The translations under genes and the position numbers were made by a program. The notes beneath the pieces are model-generated. The model was not told the origin of the DNA, did no database searches, and worked only from the letters and a program-made list of their open reading frames with translations. DNA of 64,000 nt from Flavobacterium sp. J49 (lineage in GTDB: Bacteria > Bacteroidota > Bacteroidia > Flavobacteriales > Flavobacteriaceae): contig NZ_JAAQQU010000105.1 in assembly GCF_011742145.1 (NCBI RefSeq), positions 335,542 through 399,541 of the forward strand. The letters run 5' to 3'. This document shows positions 44,454 to 52,688 of the stretch, one piece after another (position 1 is the first letter of the stretch; each line of letters starts with the position of its first letter).

Positions 44454-44994
44454 CGAATTCAAATCTGTAGCAGCATCCAAAATTACGATAGCCGAATTGA
44501 TGTTGCCCTCACACACCAATTTCAGCGGTAAAATTCACGGTGGTTATATTTTGTCTTTGCTCGACCAAATTGCGTTTGCTTGTGCTTCGAAATTCTCCGG
44601 TCATTACTGCGTTACAGCTTCGGTAGATACTGTTGATTTTCTCAATCCTATTGAAGTAGGTGAATTGGTTACTATGAAAGCCAGTGTGAATTATGTAGGC
44701 AAAAGTTCGATGATTGTCGGCATACGTGTAGAAGCTGAAAACATTCAAACCGGCGTGGTCAAACATTGCAATTCGAGTTACTTTACGATGGTTGCCAAAG
44801 ACAAAAACGGTCACAACATTGCCGTTCCGGGATTGATTTTAGCTAATGATGATGAAGTCAGACGTTTTTGCAATTGTATTAAAATGATTGCCCTCAAAAA
44901 AGACAAAAACCAACACGAAGAAATATTTGATTACAAATCGGAAGAAGCCATTGAGAAACTCAAGAATTACCATGTAAAGTTGTTAGCATTTTAA
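44446..44994 (+). CDS. Acyl-CoA thioesterase (hotdog, YciA/BACH-like)
   Basis: 182 residues. The hotdog core contains HTNFSGKIHGGYILSLLDQIAFACASKFSG, SVDTVDFLNPIEVGELV and NYVGKSSMIVGIRVEAENI. The helix after HGG and the Asp in LLDQ are as in acyl-CoA hydrolases. It cleaves CoA thioesters in the cytoplasm. Substrate length cannot be told from sequence. It overlaps rmuC by 8 bases, so the two are read together. The 3' tail (about 45 residues) is polar. Confidence 0.87.
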   Translation: MNSEFKSVAASKITIAELMLPSHTNFSGKIHGGYILSLLDQIAFACASKFSGHYCVTASVDTVDFLNPIEVGELVTMKASVNYVGKSSMIVGIRVEAENIQTGVVKHCNSSYFTMVAKDKNGHNIAVPGLILANDDEVRRFCNCIKMIALKKDKNQHEEIFDYKSEEAIEKLKNYHVKLLAF

Positions 44995-45077
44995 AATAAA
45001 ACTTGAACTATTCTTATTAAAATTAAAAAATATTTGGGACTAATTGGATAATTAATAGGTTATTATAAAATTTTTAT

Positions 45078-45085
45078 TATTTTTG
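45078..45085 (+). promoter_or_regulatory. -7 box of the diheme lipoprotein operon
   Basis: TATTTTTG fits TAnnTTTG and lies 21 bases before ATG 45107. No TTG at the right distance was seen. Confidence 0.45.
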
Positions 45086-45106
45086 GTTTGCATTTAAAAA
45101 ATCATA

Positions 45107-46231
45107 ATGAAAAAGAATTACATACAAGCATTTGTCCTTATTTTAATTATATCCGTTTTTACCTCTTGTTCCGACAAAGATGATGAATATACGCCTGTCT
45201 CTCCGGTTGTGGTAGACTTGACACAAGTTCCTTATCCTAAATTATCGGATTATAAATTTTTTGAAGGCGAAATGAAGGATTTGGTTCCGGCTTTAAACGT
45301 TATTCCATACGAACCTTCAAGTGTGCTTTTTAGTGATTACGCACACAAAAAGAGATTTGTTTGGATGCCACCGGGTCAAAAAGCAACATTTGATGGGGAT
45401 GCTAAAATTTTAAACTTACCGGTTGGTGCCGTTTTGATTAAAAACTTCTACTACGACAATGTACAACCTGAAAATGTCACCAAAATAATTGAAACCCGCA
45501 TCATGATTCGCAAAGATTCAGGATGGATTTTTGCTGATTATGTTTGGAATGCTGAACAGACCGAAGCTTTCTTAGATTTGGCCGGAAGTTATACTCCTAT
45601 CAGCTGGAAAGATGAAAACAATGTCATTCGAAATGTGAATTACAGAATTCCTTCGGAAGTACAATGCATCGTATGCCATAAGCAAAGAGTTGAAATACCG
45701 GGTGGTGAGGTGACTACTTATATCCCTATTGGTATCAAACCTCAAAATTTAAATTACAATTACAATTACGGTTCTGTTTCCAAAAACCAATTGACCAAAT
45801 GGATTGAGCAAGGCTACTTGGAGGATAATTTTACTTTCCCAAGCGCAGCGAATACCGTGGTTAATTATGATGATACTTCTAAACCTTTGGAATCCAGAGT
45901 TCGTGCCTATTTTGACATCAACTGTGCACATTGTCATGCACAGGACAGACATTGTGATTACCGACCTATGCGATTTGCTTACAGTGAAACCGGAAGTGCT
46001 AATGGTCATGCCAATATGGGTGTTTGCGTTCCTACTGCAGACATGCAGGATTTTCCGACGGCCTATAGCTCTATTATCAAACCGGGAAATGTTGATCGAT
46101 CAATGTTATATTATCGAATCAACACCACTGAAGAATCATACAGAATGCCGCTTCACGGTAGAACACTGATACATGAAGAAGGCGTTGCGCTTATAGAAGA
46201 ATGGATTAATTCCCTCACTTCTTGTCCGTAA
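45107..46231 (+). CDS. Diheme c-type cytochrome lipoprotein (SO2930-like)
   Basis: 374 residues with a lipobox (ISVFTSC, Cys21). Two haem-binding motifs are visible: CIVCH at 187-191 and CAHCH at 273-277. The N-terminal half resembles SO2930-type proteins (YPKLSDYKFFEGEMKDLVPA, VLFSDYAHKKRFVWMPPGQ). Haem is attached after export, so the mature protein is an electron carrier anchored to a membrane, probably facing the periplasm or the outside. The 35-base gap to the FG-GAP gene suggests one operon. Its redox partner is unknown. Confidence 0.88.
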   Translation: MKKNYIQAFVLILIISVFTSCSDKDDEYTPVSPVVVDLTQVPYPKLSDYKFFEGEMKDLVPALNVIPYEPSSVLFSDYAHKKRFVWMPPGQKATFDGDAKILNLPVGAVLIKNFYYDNVQPENVTKIIETRIMIRKDSGWIFADYVWNAEQTEAFLDLAGSYTPISWKDENNVIRNVNYRIPSEVQCIVCHKQRVEIPGGEVTTYIPIGIKPQNLNYNYNYGSVSKNQLTKWIEQGYLEDNFTFPSAANTVVNYDDTSKPLESRVRAYFDINCAHCHAQDRHCDYRPMRFAYSETGSANGHANMGVCVPTADMQDFPTAYSSIIKPGNVDRSMLYYRINTTEESYRMPLHGRTLIHEEGVALIEEWINSLTSCP

Positions 46232-46265
46232 ATAAAAAATTAATAAATCAACTAAACTATCAATA

Positions 46266-48320
46266 ATGAAAAAAATTACTCTAATTATTGCCTTGCTTTT
46301 TGTGGCTCAATTTACAAAAGCGCAAGACACTTGTGCTTCGGCACTACCGATTACCGCTGGTTTACATGTGGTTGGACCAATAAACGGAACGCAAGTTCCT
46401 ACGCCTTGTGAAGGTGGTGATGCTGTTCCGACGACCAATCGTGTTCCGGCCGGAGAATGGTATGCTTATACCCCAACTCAAAACTATACAGTTACCATAA
46501 CAACAGACATCGCTCAAAATACACCCAGAGTTGATACGCGATTCCACATTTACACAGGAACTTGTGCGGCTTTGACTTGTTTTGGAGGAGATGATGATGG
46601 TGGTTCTAATTATTCTTCAGTAGATGTATTCAATGCTACTGCCGGTACCACTTACTACATCGCTTGGGATAACCGCTGGTTAACTACTGCAAATAACAAT
46701 GGGTTTACCTTCCAATTATCGGAAGCTCCTATTGTGGTTACTCCGGTAACTCCAATTACGTATACAAGCCAAAATATCAACACCATAAATAGTGGATACA
46801 ACATTTGTATAGTTGATATGAATGGAGACAATTTAGATGACATTGTTGGTGTTAGTAACAATAATTTAAGAGTACACTACCAAGGAGCCGGAGGCACTTT
46901 GACTGTAACAGATTATCCAATTACAGGAACTAGTTTAATGCCTAACTGGAGTTTGGCGGCCGGTGATTATAACCGAGACGGTTTTAATGATTTGATTTTA
47001 GGAAACGGAAGTGGTATTTCTATTTGGCGTTCAAACGCTGGTACGGGATACACTAGTATTACGCCGGGCCAATATATTTTCTGCCAAAGAACAAACTTTG
47101 CCGACTTGAATGATGATGGTAATTTAGACTTATTTTCTTGTCACGATATTGCGCCAAACGTATACTATCTTAATGACGGAGCAGGTAATTTAACTTATTA
47201 CCAATCAAATACAACAGCGGGAGCCATGAACTTAAGTTCAGGAGGCGGAAATTATTCAACTTTATTCACTGACTTTGATAATGATGGAGATACCGATGTG
47301 TTTATCTCAAAATGTTCAGGTCCACCATGTCAAATGTTTAGATATGATGGAGGCAATGTATATACTAACGTTTCTGCTGAAACCGGAATAAATATTACTC
47401 CAATACAAACTTGGTCATCAGGAATCGCTGATTTTGACAACGATGGTGATATGGATATCATCATTACAGCCAGTTCAGGTACTCACAAATTTTTCAGAAA
47501 CAATTTTGAAACTACCAATACCTTAAGTTTATTTACAAACATTACCTCCGGTTCAGGTTGGGATACTAATACTTCAACCAACATTGACAATGTATCTTAC
47601 GATTTTGATAACGATGGTAAAGTAGATGTTTTAGGTGGTGGAAACAAAATCATGTTCAACCAAGGTAATAATACTTTTGCTCCTATATCTTACACAAATA
47701 TCAGTGTAGGAGCAATCGGAGATTTGAATAATGATGGTTTCTTAGACATTCAAAACGGAAGTACTATTCGTTATGCTGTTCCAAACAATAACAATTGGAT
47801 AAAATTGGCTTTCCAAGGAGTTCAAAGTAACCGAAACGGAATTGGTGCCAGAGTTGAAATCTACGGCGCTTGGGGTAAACAAATCAGAGATGTTCGAAGT
47901 GGAGAAGGTTTCAGATATATGAGCACTCTTAATGTTCATTTCGGTATTGGAACTGCCACAGTAATTGACCAAGTAATCATCAGATGGCCTTCGGGAATTG
48001 TTGACACTTACAACAATGTTACTCCTAATCAATTATTGTTTGCATTGGAAGGTGCCACATTAGGCACAAATTCTTTTGAGAACTCTGTATTCACCGTGTA
48101 TCCTAACCCGGTTAAAAACAACATAAACATCACCATAAATACTGCCAATCCTGTGGAATTTACTTCAGCTCAAATATTTGATTTGAATGGTAGAATGGTT
48201 CAACAAAGTGGTGTTCAAAACCAAACCATTACTGTAGACCAATTGGCCACCGGAACTTACATCTTAATGTTGAAAGACTCACAAGGAAAAGATTATTCTC
48301 AAAAATTCGTGAAAGAATAA
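46266..48320 (+). CDS. T9SS-exported FG-GAP/UnbV repeat protein
   Basis: 684 residues with a signal peptide ending TKAQ. An N-terminal domain (about 20-150) has EWYAYTPTQNYTVTITTD and YIAWDNRW. FG-GAP/VCBS repeats follow (about 170-510), with calcium loops such as DMNGDN, DYNRDG, DLNDDGNLD and DFDNDGDMD, which would form a beta-propeller. An ASPIC/UnbV segment (GIGARVEIYG, DQVIIRWPSGI) is at about 520-600. A T9SS sorting domain ends it (VYPNPVKNNI, SQKFVKE). It is likely a surface lectin- or adhesin-like protein linked to the diheme lipoprotein upstream. Confidence 0.92.
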   Translation: MKKITLIIALLFVAQFTKAQDTCASALPITAGLHVVGPINGTQVPTPCEGGDAVPTTNRVPAGEWYAYTPTQNYTVTITTDIAQNTPRVDTRFHIYTGTCAALTCFGGDDDGGSNYSSVDVFNATAGTTYYIAWDNRWLTTANNNGFTFQLSEAPIVVTPVTPITYTSQNINTINSGYNICIVDMNGDNLDDIVGVSNNNLRVHYQGAGGTLTVTDYPITGTSLMPNWSLAAGDYNRDGFNDLILGNGSGISIWRSNAGTGYTSITPGQYIFCQRTNFADLNDDGNLDLFSCHDIAPNVYYLNDGAGNLTYYQSNTTAGAMNLSSGGGNYSTLFTDFDNDGDTDVFISKCSGPPCQMFRYDGGNVYTNVSAETGINITPIQTWSSGIADFDNDGDMDIIITASSGTHKFFRNNFETTNTLSLFTNITSGSGWDTNTSTNIDNVSYDFDNDGKVDVLGGGNKIMFNQGNNTFAPISYTNISVGAIGDLNNDGFLDIQNGSTIRYAVPNNNNWIKLAFQGVQSNRNGIGARVEIYGAWGKQIRDVRSGEGFRYMSTLNVHFGIGTATVIDQVIIRWPSGIVDTYNNVTPNQLLFALEGATLGTNSFENSVFTVYPNPVKNNINITINTANPVEFTSAQIFDLNGRMVQQSGVQNQTITVDQLATGTYILMLKDSQGKDYSQKFVKE

Positions 48321-48337
48321 ATCACTAATCCTTATTC

Positions 48338-48379
48338 ATAAAAAAAGTCCTCTCGTTTATAACAAGAGGACTTTTTATT
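48338..48379. terminator. Bidirectional terminator
   Basis: AAAAAGTCCTCT and AGAGGACTTTTT form a stem around about 11 bases (CGTTTATAACA). It lies between the convergent FG-GAP and DUF5777 genes. Confidence 0.88.
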
Positions 48380-48396
48380 TATTGCAGTTGGTTATT

Positions 48397-49236
48397 TTAG
48401 AACACTCTCAACAAATTAAATCCGAAGTAAACATCTCCTTTACCCCAATCACCTGCTGTACTCCCTAAAAATCCAGCTTCATGCATTCCTTGAGAATTGC
48501 TAAAATGCATTTGGAATACGTGTCCTCCGGTTTCTAAATCAACCCCGATAGAAAGAGGATCGCGAAACGGAGAACTGCTTGAACGGTTTAAATGAGCCGC
48601 ATAATCAACATTTAAAGACCAACGCTTAGCAAACTTATACCTGCCGCCCATTCCGATAGCATATTGACTGTTATCTTGATTGTCATCAATCACAAAATTT
48701 TCGTGAAAATAGGTAGGCGCCAATTCCAAAGACAAATTGTTGTTAAACTTTCTTGAAACTAAAAGTTGTGTTACATAAGTCAATCGGTTGTCGAATTTCA
48801 TTTCGGGATAAAGACTTTCCTTTAGTGTATTGTTGATGGTCAAACTGGTAAACCCTGCGATAGCAAAAGGAAATCCATTGGTTTCTTGGGATTTGAGCAA
48901 AAACTTACCCGAAAAGTCATAGGCAATTTCACTTCTCGCGCCACTGATGGTAAACCATTCATTGAGTCCGTATACAAATTTTAATTGGGTGACCGCATTA
49001 TCCAATCCGTAGAAACCCTCAAAACCGTCTTTTACCGAACCGAATCGGTGGGCAACTATAAAATACAAATCCCCTTTGGCAGCCAACTTAGTAGATTCGA
49101 TATTGACAATCTTTAATCCCTTAAAGGCCGCCTCTACTTTGCTCTTTCCGGTTGCAACGGTATCTATTTCATTTAACAAATCATCTTGAGCCAGAACGCT
49201 CAAGGGAAACAAAAACATTAATAAAGCTTTTTTCAT
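48397..49236 (-). CDS. DUF5777 outer-membrane barrel-like protein
   Basis: 279 residues. The signal peptide is MKKALLMFLFPLSVLAQ. Many amphipathic strands with aromatic girdles (VYGLNEWFTISGARSEIAYDF, RWSLNVDYAAHLNR) end in DVYFGFNLLRVF with a terminal Phe, as in outer-membrane proteins. The sequence fits DUF5777. HRFGSVKDGFEGFYGLDN is a recognisable family segment. Its function is unknown. It is transcribed after the OB-fold gene, 38 bases upstream, and divergent from the cytochrome and YceI genes. Confidence 0.82.
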   Translation of the reverse strand: MKKALLMFLFPLSVLAQDDLLNEIDTVATGKSKVEAAFKGLKIVNIESTKLAAKGDLYFIVAHRFGSVKDGFEGFYGLDNAVTQLKFVYGLNEWFTISGARSEIAYDFSGKFLLKSQETNGFPFAIAGFTSLTINNTLKESLYPEMKFDNRLTYVTQLLVSRKFNNNLSLELAPTYFHENFVIDDNQDNSQYAIGMGGRYKFAKRWSLNVDYAAHLNRSSSSPFRDPLSIGVDLETGGHVFQMHFSNSQGMHEAGFLGSTAGDWGKGDVYFGFNLLRVF

Positions 49237-49274
49237 AGTTTGATAGTTACATTTTTAAACAATTTTTTTTAGTA

Positions 49275-49664
49275 TTATTCGACCACGGTGCATTGGTCCA
49301 TCTGAATTTCTTCAAGTAAATCATCAAAACCCACCAAACGTCCTTTTAAATTAATCGAATCTTGGGCTTTAATATTTTCAGGGAGTTTGCCGGCAAAACG
49401 GGCAGACAACTTTTCATCCACCGTGATAATTTTATTGGCTACATCAATATTGGAAATTTTGCCGCGTAAAGCTACTGTTTTGTCTAAATATTTGGCGTTT
49501 GCTAAACTGTCGTTATCCGTAAAAGAAGTAAAAATATCCTGAACAGTGGTCGTGAAATTAGCTTCTTCAGAGGCTATATCTCTATGGTCTTGGTAAATGT
49601 ATTTGTACGTACCAAAGCCAACTACCAATATAATAAGTGCTAAAATAAAAACCTTTTTCTTCAT
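49275..49664 (-). CDS. OB-fold (tRNA_anti-like) envelope protein
   Basis: 129 residues. An N-terminal hydrophobic segment (VFILALIILVVGFGTYKYI) is either an uncleaved anchor or a signal. After it comes a domain of about 85 residues with AKYLDKTVALRGKISNIDVANKIITVDEKLSARFAG, an OB-fold-like pattern seen in tRNA_anti-like proteins. The final Cys is in MDQCTVVE. Binding partner unknown. It probably forms an operon with the DUF5777 gene. Confidence 0.78.
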   Translation of the reverse strand: MKKKVFILALIILVVGFGTYKYIYQDHRDIASEEANFTTTVQDIFTSFTDNDSLANAKYLDKTVALRGKISNIDVANKIITVDEKLSARFAGKLPENIKAQDSINLKGRLVGFDDLLEEIQMDQCTVVE

Positions 49665-49742
49665 AAAAACGTTAATTTATAATTATGTAATGTAAACTTA
49701 AGTCATTTTATTTATTAAATTTATTGAAAAAAAATTAAAATC

Positions 49743-50111
49743 ATGAAAAAGAATATCCTCTTAATTTCAGTTTTTGCTATCGGCACAGTTCTTGTCAGTA
49801 GTTGTTCCAATGATTCTTCTGATGATTTATCAGGCATTGACGGTCTTGACGAAGTAACTTATACCAATACTGTAAAAAGTATTATCGATAACAATTGTAT
49901 CTCTTGTCATGCCGCTACACCCATAAACGGTGCGCCAATGTCTTTAACCACATACGAAAATGTTAAGGATGCGGTTCAAAACAGAGGATTGTTAGACAGA
50001 ATATCCCGAGCACAAGGTGAGCCGGGCATGATGCCAAATGGCGGAACCCGTTTACCGCAAGCGGTTATAGACCAGGTGTTTGCTTGGAATGCACAAGGAT
50101 TAAACGAATAA
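49743..50111 (+). CDS. Monohaem cytochrome c lipoprotein
   Basis: 122 residues. Signal peptide with lipobox Cys21 (TVLVSSC). A Ser/Asp linker leads to a single cytochrome c domain with CISCH at 52-56. The distal ligand is probably a Met in GEPGMMPNGG. The end resembles IDQVFAWNAQGLNE of small class I cytochromes. The YceI gene follows after 9 bases, so the two are probably co-expressed. Similar to cytochrome fragments in haem copper or nitric oxide enzymes, but alone here. Confidence 0.87.
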   Translation: MKKNILLISVFAIGTVLVSSCSNDSSDDLSGIDGLDEVTYTNTVKSIIDNNCISCHAATPINGAPMSLTTYENVKDAVQNRGLLDRISRAQGEPGMMPNGGTRLPQAVIDQVFAWNAQGLNE

Positions 50112-50120
50112 GTATTTGCT

Positions 50121-50660
50121 ATGAAAAAAATATTTTTTTACAGTTTGTTAATGGTCACTCTGCAAAGTGTTGCCCAGACCAAGTTGGTAACCAAAACCGG
50201 AAAAATTACTTTCGAAGCTTCGGTACCGGCTTTTGAAGAAGTAAAAGCTAAAAACGAATCGGTTACTTGTATTCTTAATCCGGCTACGGGAGAAATTGCC
50301 AGCTTGGCACTAATGAAGGGATTTCGCTTTAAAGTGGCATTGATGGAAGAACATTTCAACGAAAATTATGTCGAAAGTGATAAATATCCGAAAGCTACTT
50401 TTAAAGGAAAGATAGATGGTTTCGACTTAAGCAAACTCACTGCAACGGCTAAAGATTACACCATAAAAGGTAAACTGGAATTGCACGGAAAAACCAAAGA
50501 CATTACAATAACCGCAAAAATCAAGAAAACCGATGCCGGAGTAGAAATCGACTCCAATTTCACCGTCAACACTGATGATTTTGATATTGAAATTCCGAGT
50601 GTCGTCAGCAAGAAATTAACTAAAAAGGTCGCTGTGAATTTAGATTTTACACTAAAATAA
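50121..50660 (+). CDS. YceI family periplasmic protein
   Basis: 179 residues with a signal peptide ending LQSVAQ. The lipocalin-like YceI fold is recognisable from TGKITFEASVPAFEEVKAKNESV, FNENYVESDKYPKATFKGKIDGF and GKLELHGKTKDITITAKI. Family members bind isoprenoid chains such as polyprenyl quinones. Its neighbour encodes a cytochrome c, so a role in quinone handling is conceivable but not shown. Confidence 0.92.
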   Translation: MKKIFFYSLLMVTLQSVAQTKLVTKTGKITFEASVPAFEEVKAKNESVTCILNPATGEIASLALMKGFRFKVALMEEHFNENYVESDKYPKATFKGKIDGFDLSKLTATAKDYTIKGKLELHGKTKDITITAKIKKTDAGVEIDSNFTVNTDDFDIEIPSVVSKKLTKKVAVNLDFTLK

Positions 50661-50693
50661 AAAAATCCCCTGATTGCTCAGGGGATTTTTTTT
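50658..50693. terminator. Bidirectional terminator
   Basis: AAAATCCCCTGA and TCAGGGGATTTT form a stem around TTGC. It separates the convergent YceI and Kir genes and overlaps the last bases of the Kir gene. Confidence 0.9.
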
Positions 50694-51648
50694 ATAAAAT
50701 TACTTTTTCATACAAATCCAATTTATCAAGGTGCAACAACGTTCTGTTGTCATCATTGCTTCTGGAAAACATTGGTAGAAATTTGGCTCCAAAAATTATT
50801 TCTTTAAAAGAATAAGAAGTTCTTTTGACTACGGTTGTGCTAAACATATCATCAAAAACTTTGAGATATACGAGGATTTCACCATTGGTATTTCTATAAT
50901 CTTCTTCTGTTAGATTATAGAACGGACTATTTTCTGTAATAGGATGCACCAAAGTCCAACTCAAAGTCAAGGCGTTTATTTTGGCCAATTCCAAATCTAG
51001 ATTGTAGAATTTATTAATCAACTTTCCGTTTTCTTCCACGGTCATTCCCAAAGTCATTTTGGCTTCAGCATCGGTTAGATTGGTGTTTTTATACGGCGAA
51101 AGTCGAATCATCAAGGCGGTTCCACTGCCAAACGGCGCTATTAAAGCATTTTGGGAAAACATTAAAAAAGCTTTTGGCATACTGAATCTTCCGTAAAACA
51201 AACCGGTAGCAATGGCAAAACTCAGCAAACCAAACAAGGCCTCTACTGCCGCTAAAAAACTAGTTAAAAAACCACTCGGACTAATATGTCCGTAACCAAC
51301 GGTTGTATAGGTTTGGATACTAAAGAAAAAAGCTTGTCCAAATTTATCCAAAGGTTTAGTGGCAATGATACCTTTTAAATGCTCTACACCTATCATATAG
51401 TACAAACTGGCAAAACAAAAATTCACCACAAAATAAAACAACACTATAATCAACATGAATTTCCAGCGCGGAATGTTGACCATGGTATGGTACCAACTGA
51501 TGCTGTCAAAAAAGCCAATGCCAGTTTTCTTTACATTGGCGTTTCCGTTTTTGGTAATAAATCGACCGCCATAACTGGTTGCGTTGGTACCAAATCCGGT
51601 ATTGCTATCGGTTTTGGCTTTTTTGTTGATTTTCTTTAAAAATGCCAT
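50692..51648 (-). CDS. Inward-rectifier-type potassium channel (KirBac)
   Basis: 318 residues. Slide helix SWYHTMVNIPRWKFM leads into span 1 (about 64-86), a pore helix with selectivity filter TTVGYG (115-120), and span 2 (about 127-150). The cytoplasmic immunoglobulin-like domain follows from SMPKAFLMFSQNALIAPF. It fits bacterial Kir channels. It is the last gene of a minus-strand run with GNAT (9-base gap) and DUF1801. Confidence 0.92.
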   Translation of the reverse strand: MAFLKKINKKAKTDSNTGFGTNATSYGGRFITKNGNANVKKTGIGFFDSISWYHTMVNIPRWKFMLIIVLFYFVVNFCFASLYYMIGVEHLKGIIATKPLDKFGQAFFFSIQTYTTVGYGHISPSGFLTSFLAAVEALFGLLSFAIATGLFYGRFSMPKAFLMFSQNALIAPFGSGTALMIRLSPYKNTNLTDAEAKMTLGMTVEENGKLINKFYNLDLELAKINALTLSWTLVHPITENSPFYNLTEEDYRNTNGEILVYLKVFDDMFSTTVVKRTSYSFKEIIFGAKFLPMFSRSNDDNRTLLHLDKLDLYEKVIL

Positions 51649-51657
51649 TCTTGCTAT

Positions 51658-52158
51658 TTAATTTACCTTTTTTTCCATCACATAATCGTCCATTACATAG
51701 CCTTTGCCGATGTCGATTACTTCTTCTTTTGTAATTTCAAACCCCAGTTTTTTATAAAAATCTTGCGCCGTATTGTATTTGTTGACATTCAGAAACAACG
51801 CCATGTTGTTGTGCTTTTTAGCTTCCTTGGCAATATAATCCAACAAAAGGTTTCCGATGCCTTTCCCTTGTTGGGTTGACAGGACATAAATTTTGTGAAT
51901 CTTGGTTTTGCTGGTTTGGTTACAATCAAATTCATAAGATGCAAAACCTACTGCTCTATTGTTTTCTTTGGCCACAATAAAATGATGCTGTTTTTCATTC
52001 GCTTGAGTTTGAAGCGAAGCCACGCTGTACATCATTTCCATCATATACTTGAGTTGTTGCTCACTTAAGATGGTTCCGTACGTTTTGGGCCAAACTTCTT
52101 CGGCTATCGCTCTGATATCAGTAAAATTGGTGTCTGAATTATTTTCGATAACGATCAT
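51658..52158 (-). CDS. GNAT-family N-acetyltransferase
   Basis: 166 residues. The acetyl-CoA site is the STQQGKGIGNLLLDYIAK loop (motif A), preceded by KTKIHKIYVL. The last strand region has DFYKKLGFEITKEE. The N-terminal segment (IRAIAEEVWPKTYGTILSEQQLKYMM) resembles small-molecule GNAT proteins. Acceptor unknown. It lies between the DUF1801 and Kir genes with gaps of 3 and 9 bases. Confidence 0.9.
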   Translation of the reverse strand: MIVIENNSDTNFTDIRAIAEEVWPKTYGTILSEQQLKYMMEMMYSVASLQTQANEKQHHFIVAKENNRAVGFASYEFDCNQTSKTKIHKIYVLSTQQGKGIGNLLLDYIAKEAKKHNNMALFLNVNKYNTAQDFYKKLGFEITKEEVIDIGKGYVMDDYVMEKKVN

Positions 52159-52161
52159 TGA

Positions 52162-52617
52162 TTATCTCTTTAATGCAGATTCGTAGGTATTAATCCAATC
52201 TTCTACGGAAATTTTTTGTGTCAATTCGGCTATCAAATCATACGGGATGTCATCAAACTTTTTGAAACGCACACAGCTTTTTCCCATATCGAGTTTGTAT
52301 TTACAGCGCTTAGTGTATTCGGCCACAAACCAATCGTGCAAATTTTTATCGGCATAAATACCCATGTGGTAAAAAGCCACGAAGTTTTTTTGCGAAGCCA
52401 TCCCCATGAACGGCAGCGGATCTTTGGGATTGCAATGGTAACCGTTTGGGTAAATAGAATGCGGCACACAATAGCCCATCATGCCGTAGCCCATTGATTC
52501 TTGAAAACCTTTCGGCAAGTTGTCATTGATGGCTTTTCGGAGTTTTTGAATTACTTCTTTTCGGTCCGATGGCAATTCGTTTATATAATCATCGACAGTC
52601 AGTGCTTTAGATTGCAT
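52162..52617 (-). CDS. DUF1801 protein
   Basis: 151 residues with the DUF1801/YdhG-like pattern: YINELPSDRKEVIQKLRKAINDNLPKGFQESMGYGMMGY, then FMGMASQKNFVAFYHMG and CVRFKKFDDIPYDLIAELTQKISVEDWI. Iron-chaperone-like proteins share this fold. The precise role is unknown. It leads the DUF1801-GNAT-Kir run, with its promoter at 52637-52644. Confidence 0.87.
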   Translation of the reverse strand: MQSKALTVDDYINELPSDRKEVIQKLRKAINDNLPKGFQESMGYGMMGYCVPHSIYPNGYHCNPKDPLPFMGMASQKNFVAFYHMGIYADKNLHDWFVAEYTKRCKYKLDMGKSCVRFKKFDDIPYDLIAELTQKISVEDWINTYESALKR

Positions 52618-52636
52618 GGTTTTAGATTTTGTTTCT

Positions 52637-52644
52637 CAAAAATA
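52637..52644 (-). promoter_or_regulatory. -7 box of the DUF1801-GNAT-Kir operon
   Basis: CAAAAATA on plus reads TATTTTTG on minus, fitting TAnnTTTG, 20 bases from the DUF1801 ATG (52617). Confidence 0.45.
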
Positions 52645-52688
52645 GAAATAATTTTATAGATTTACGTATTGAATAGTATTACAAAGTT

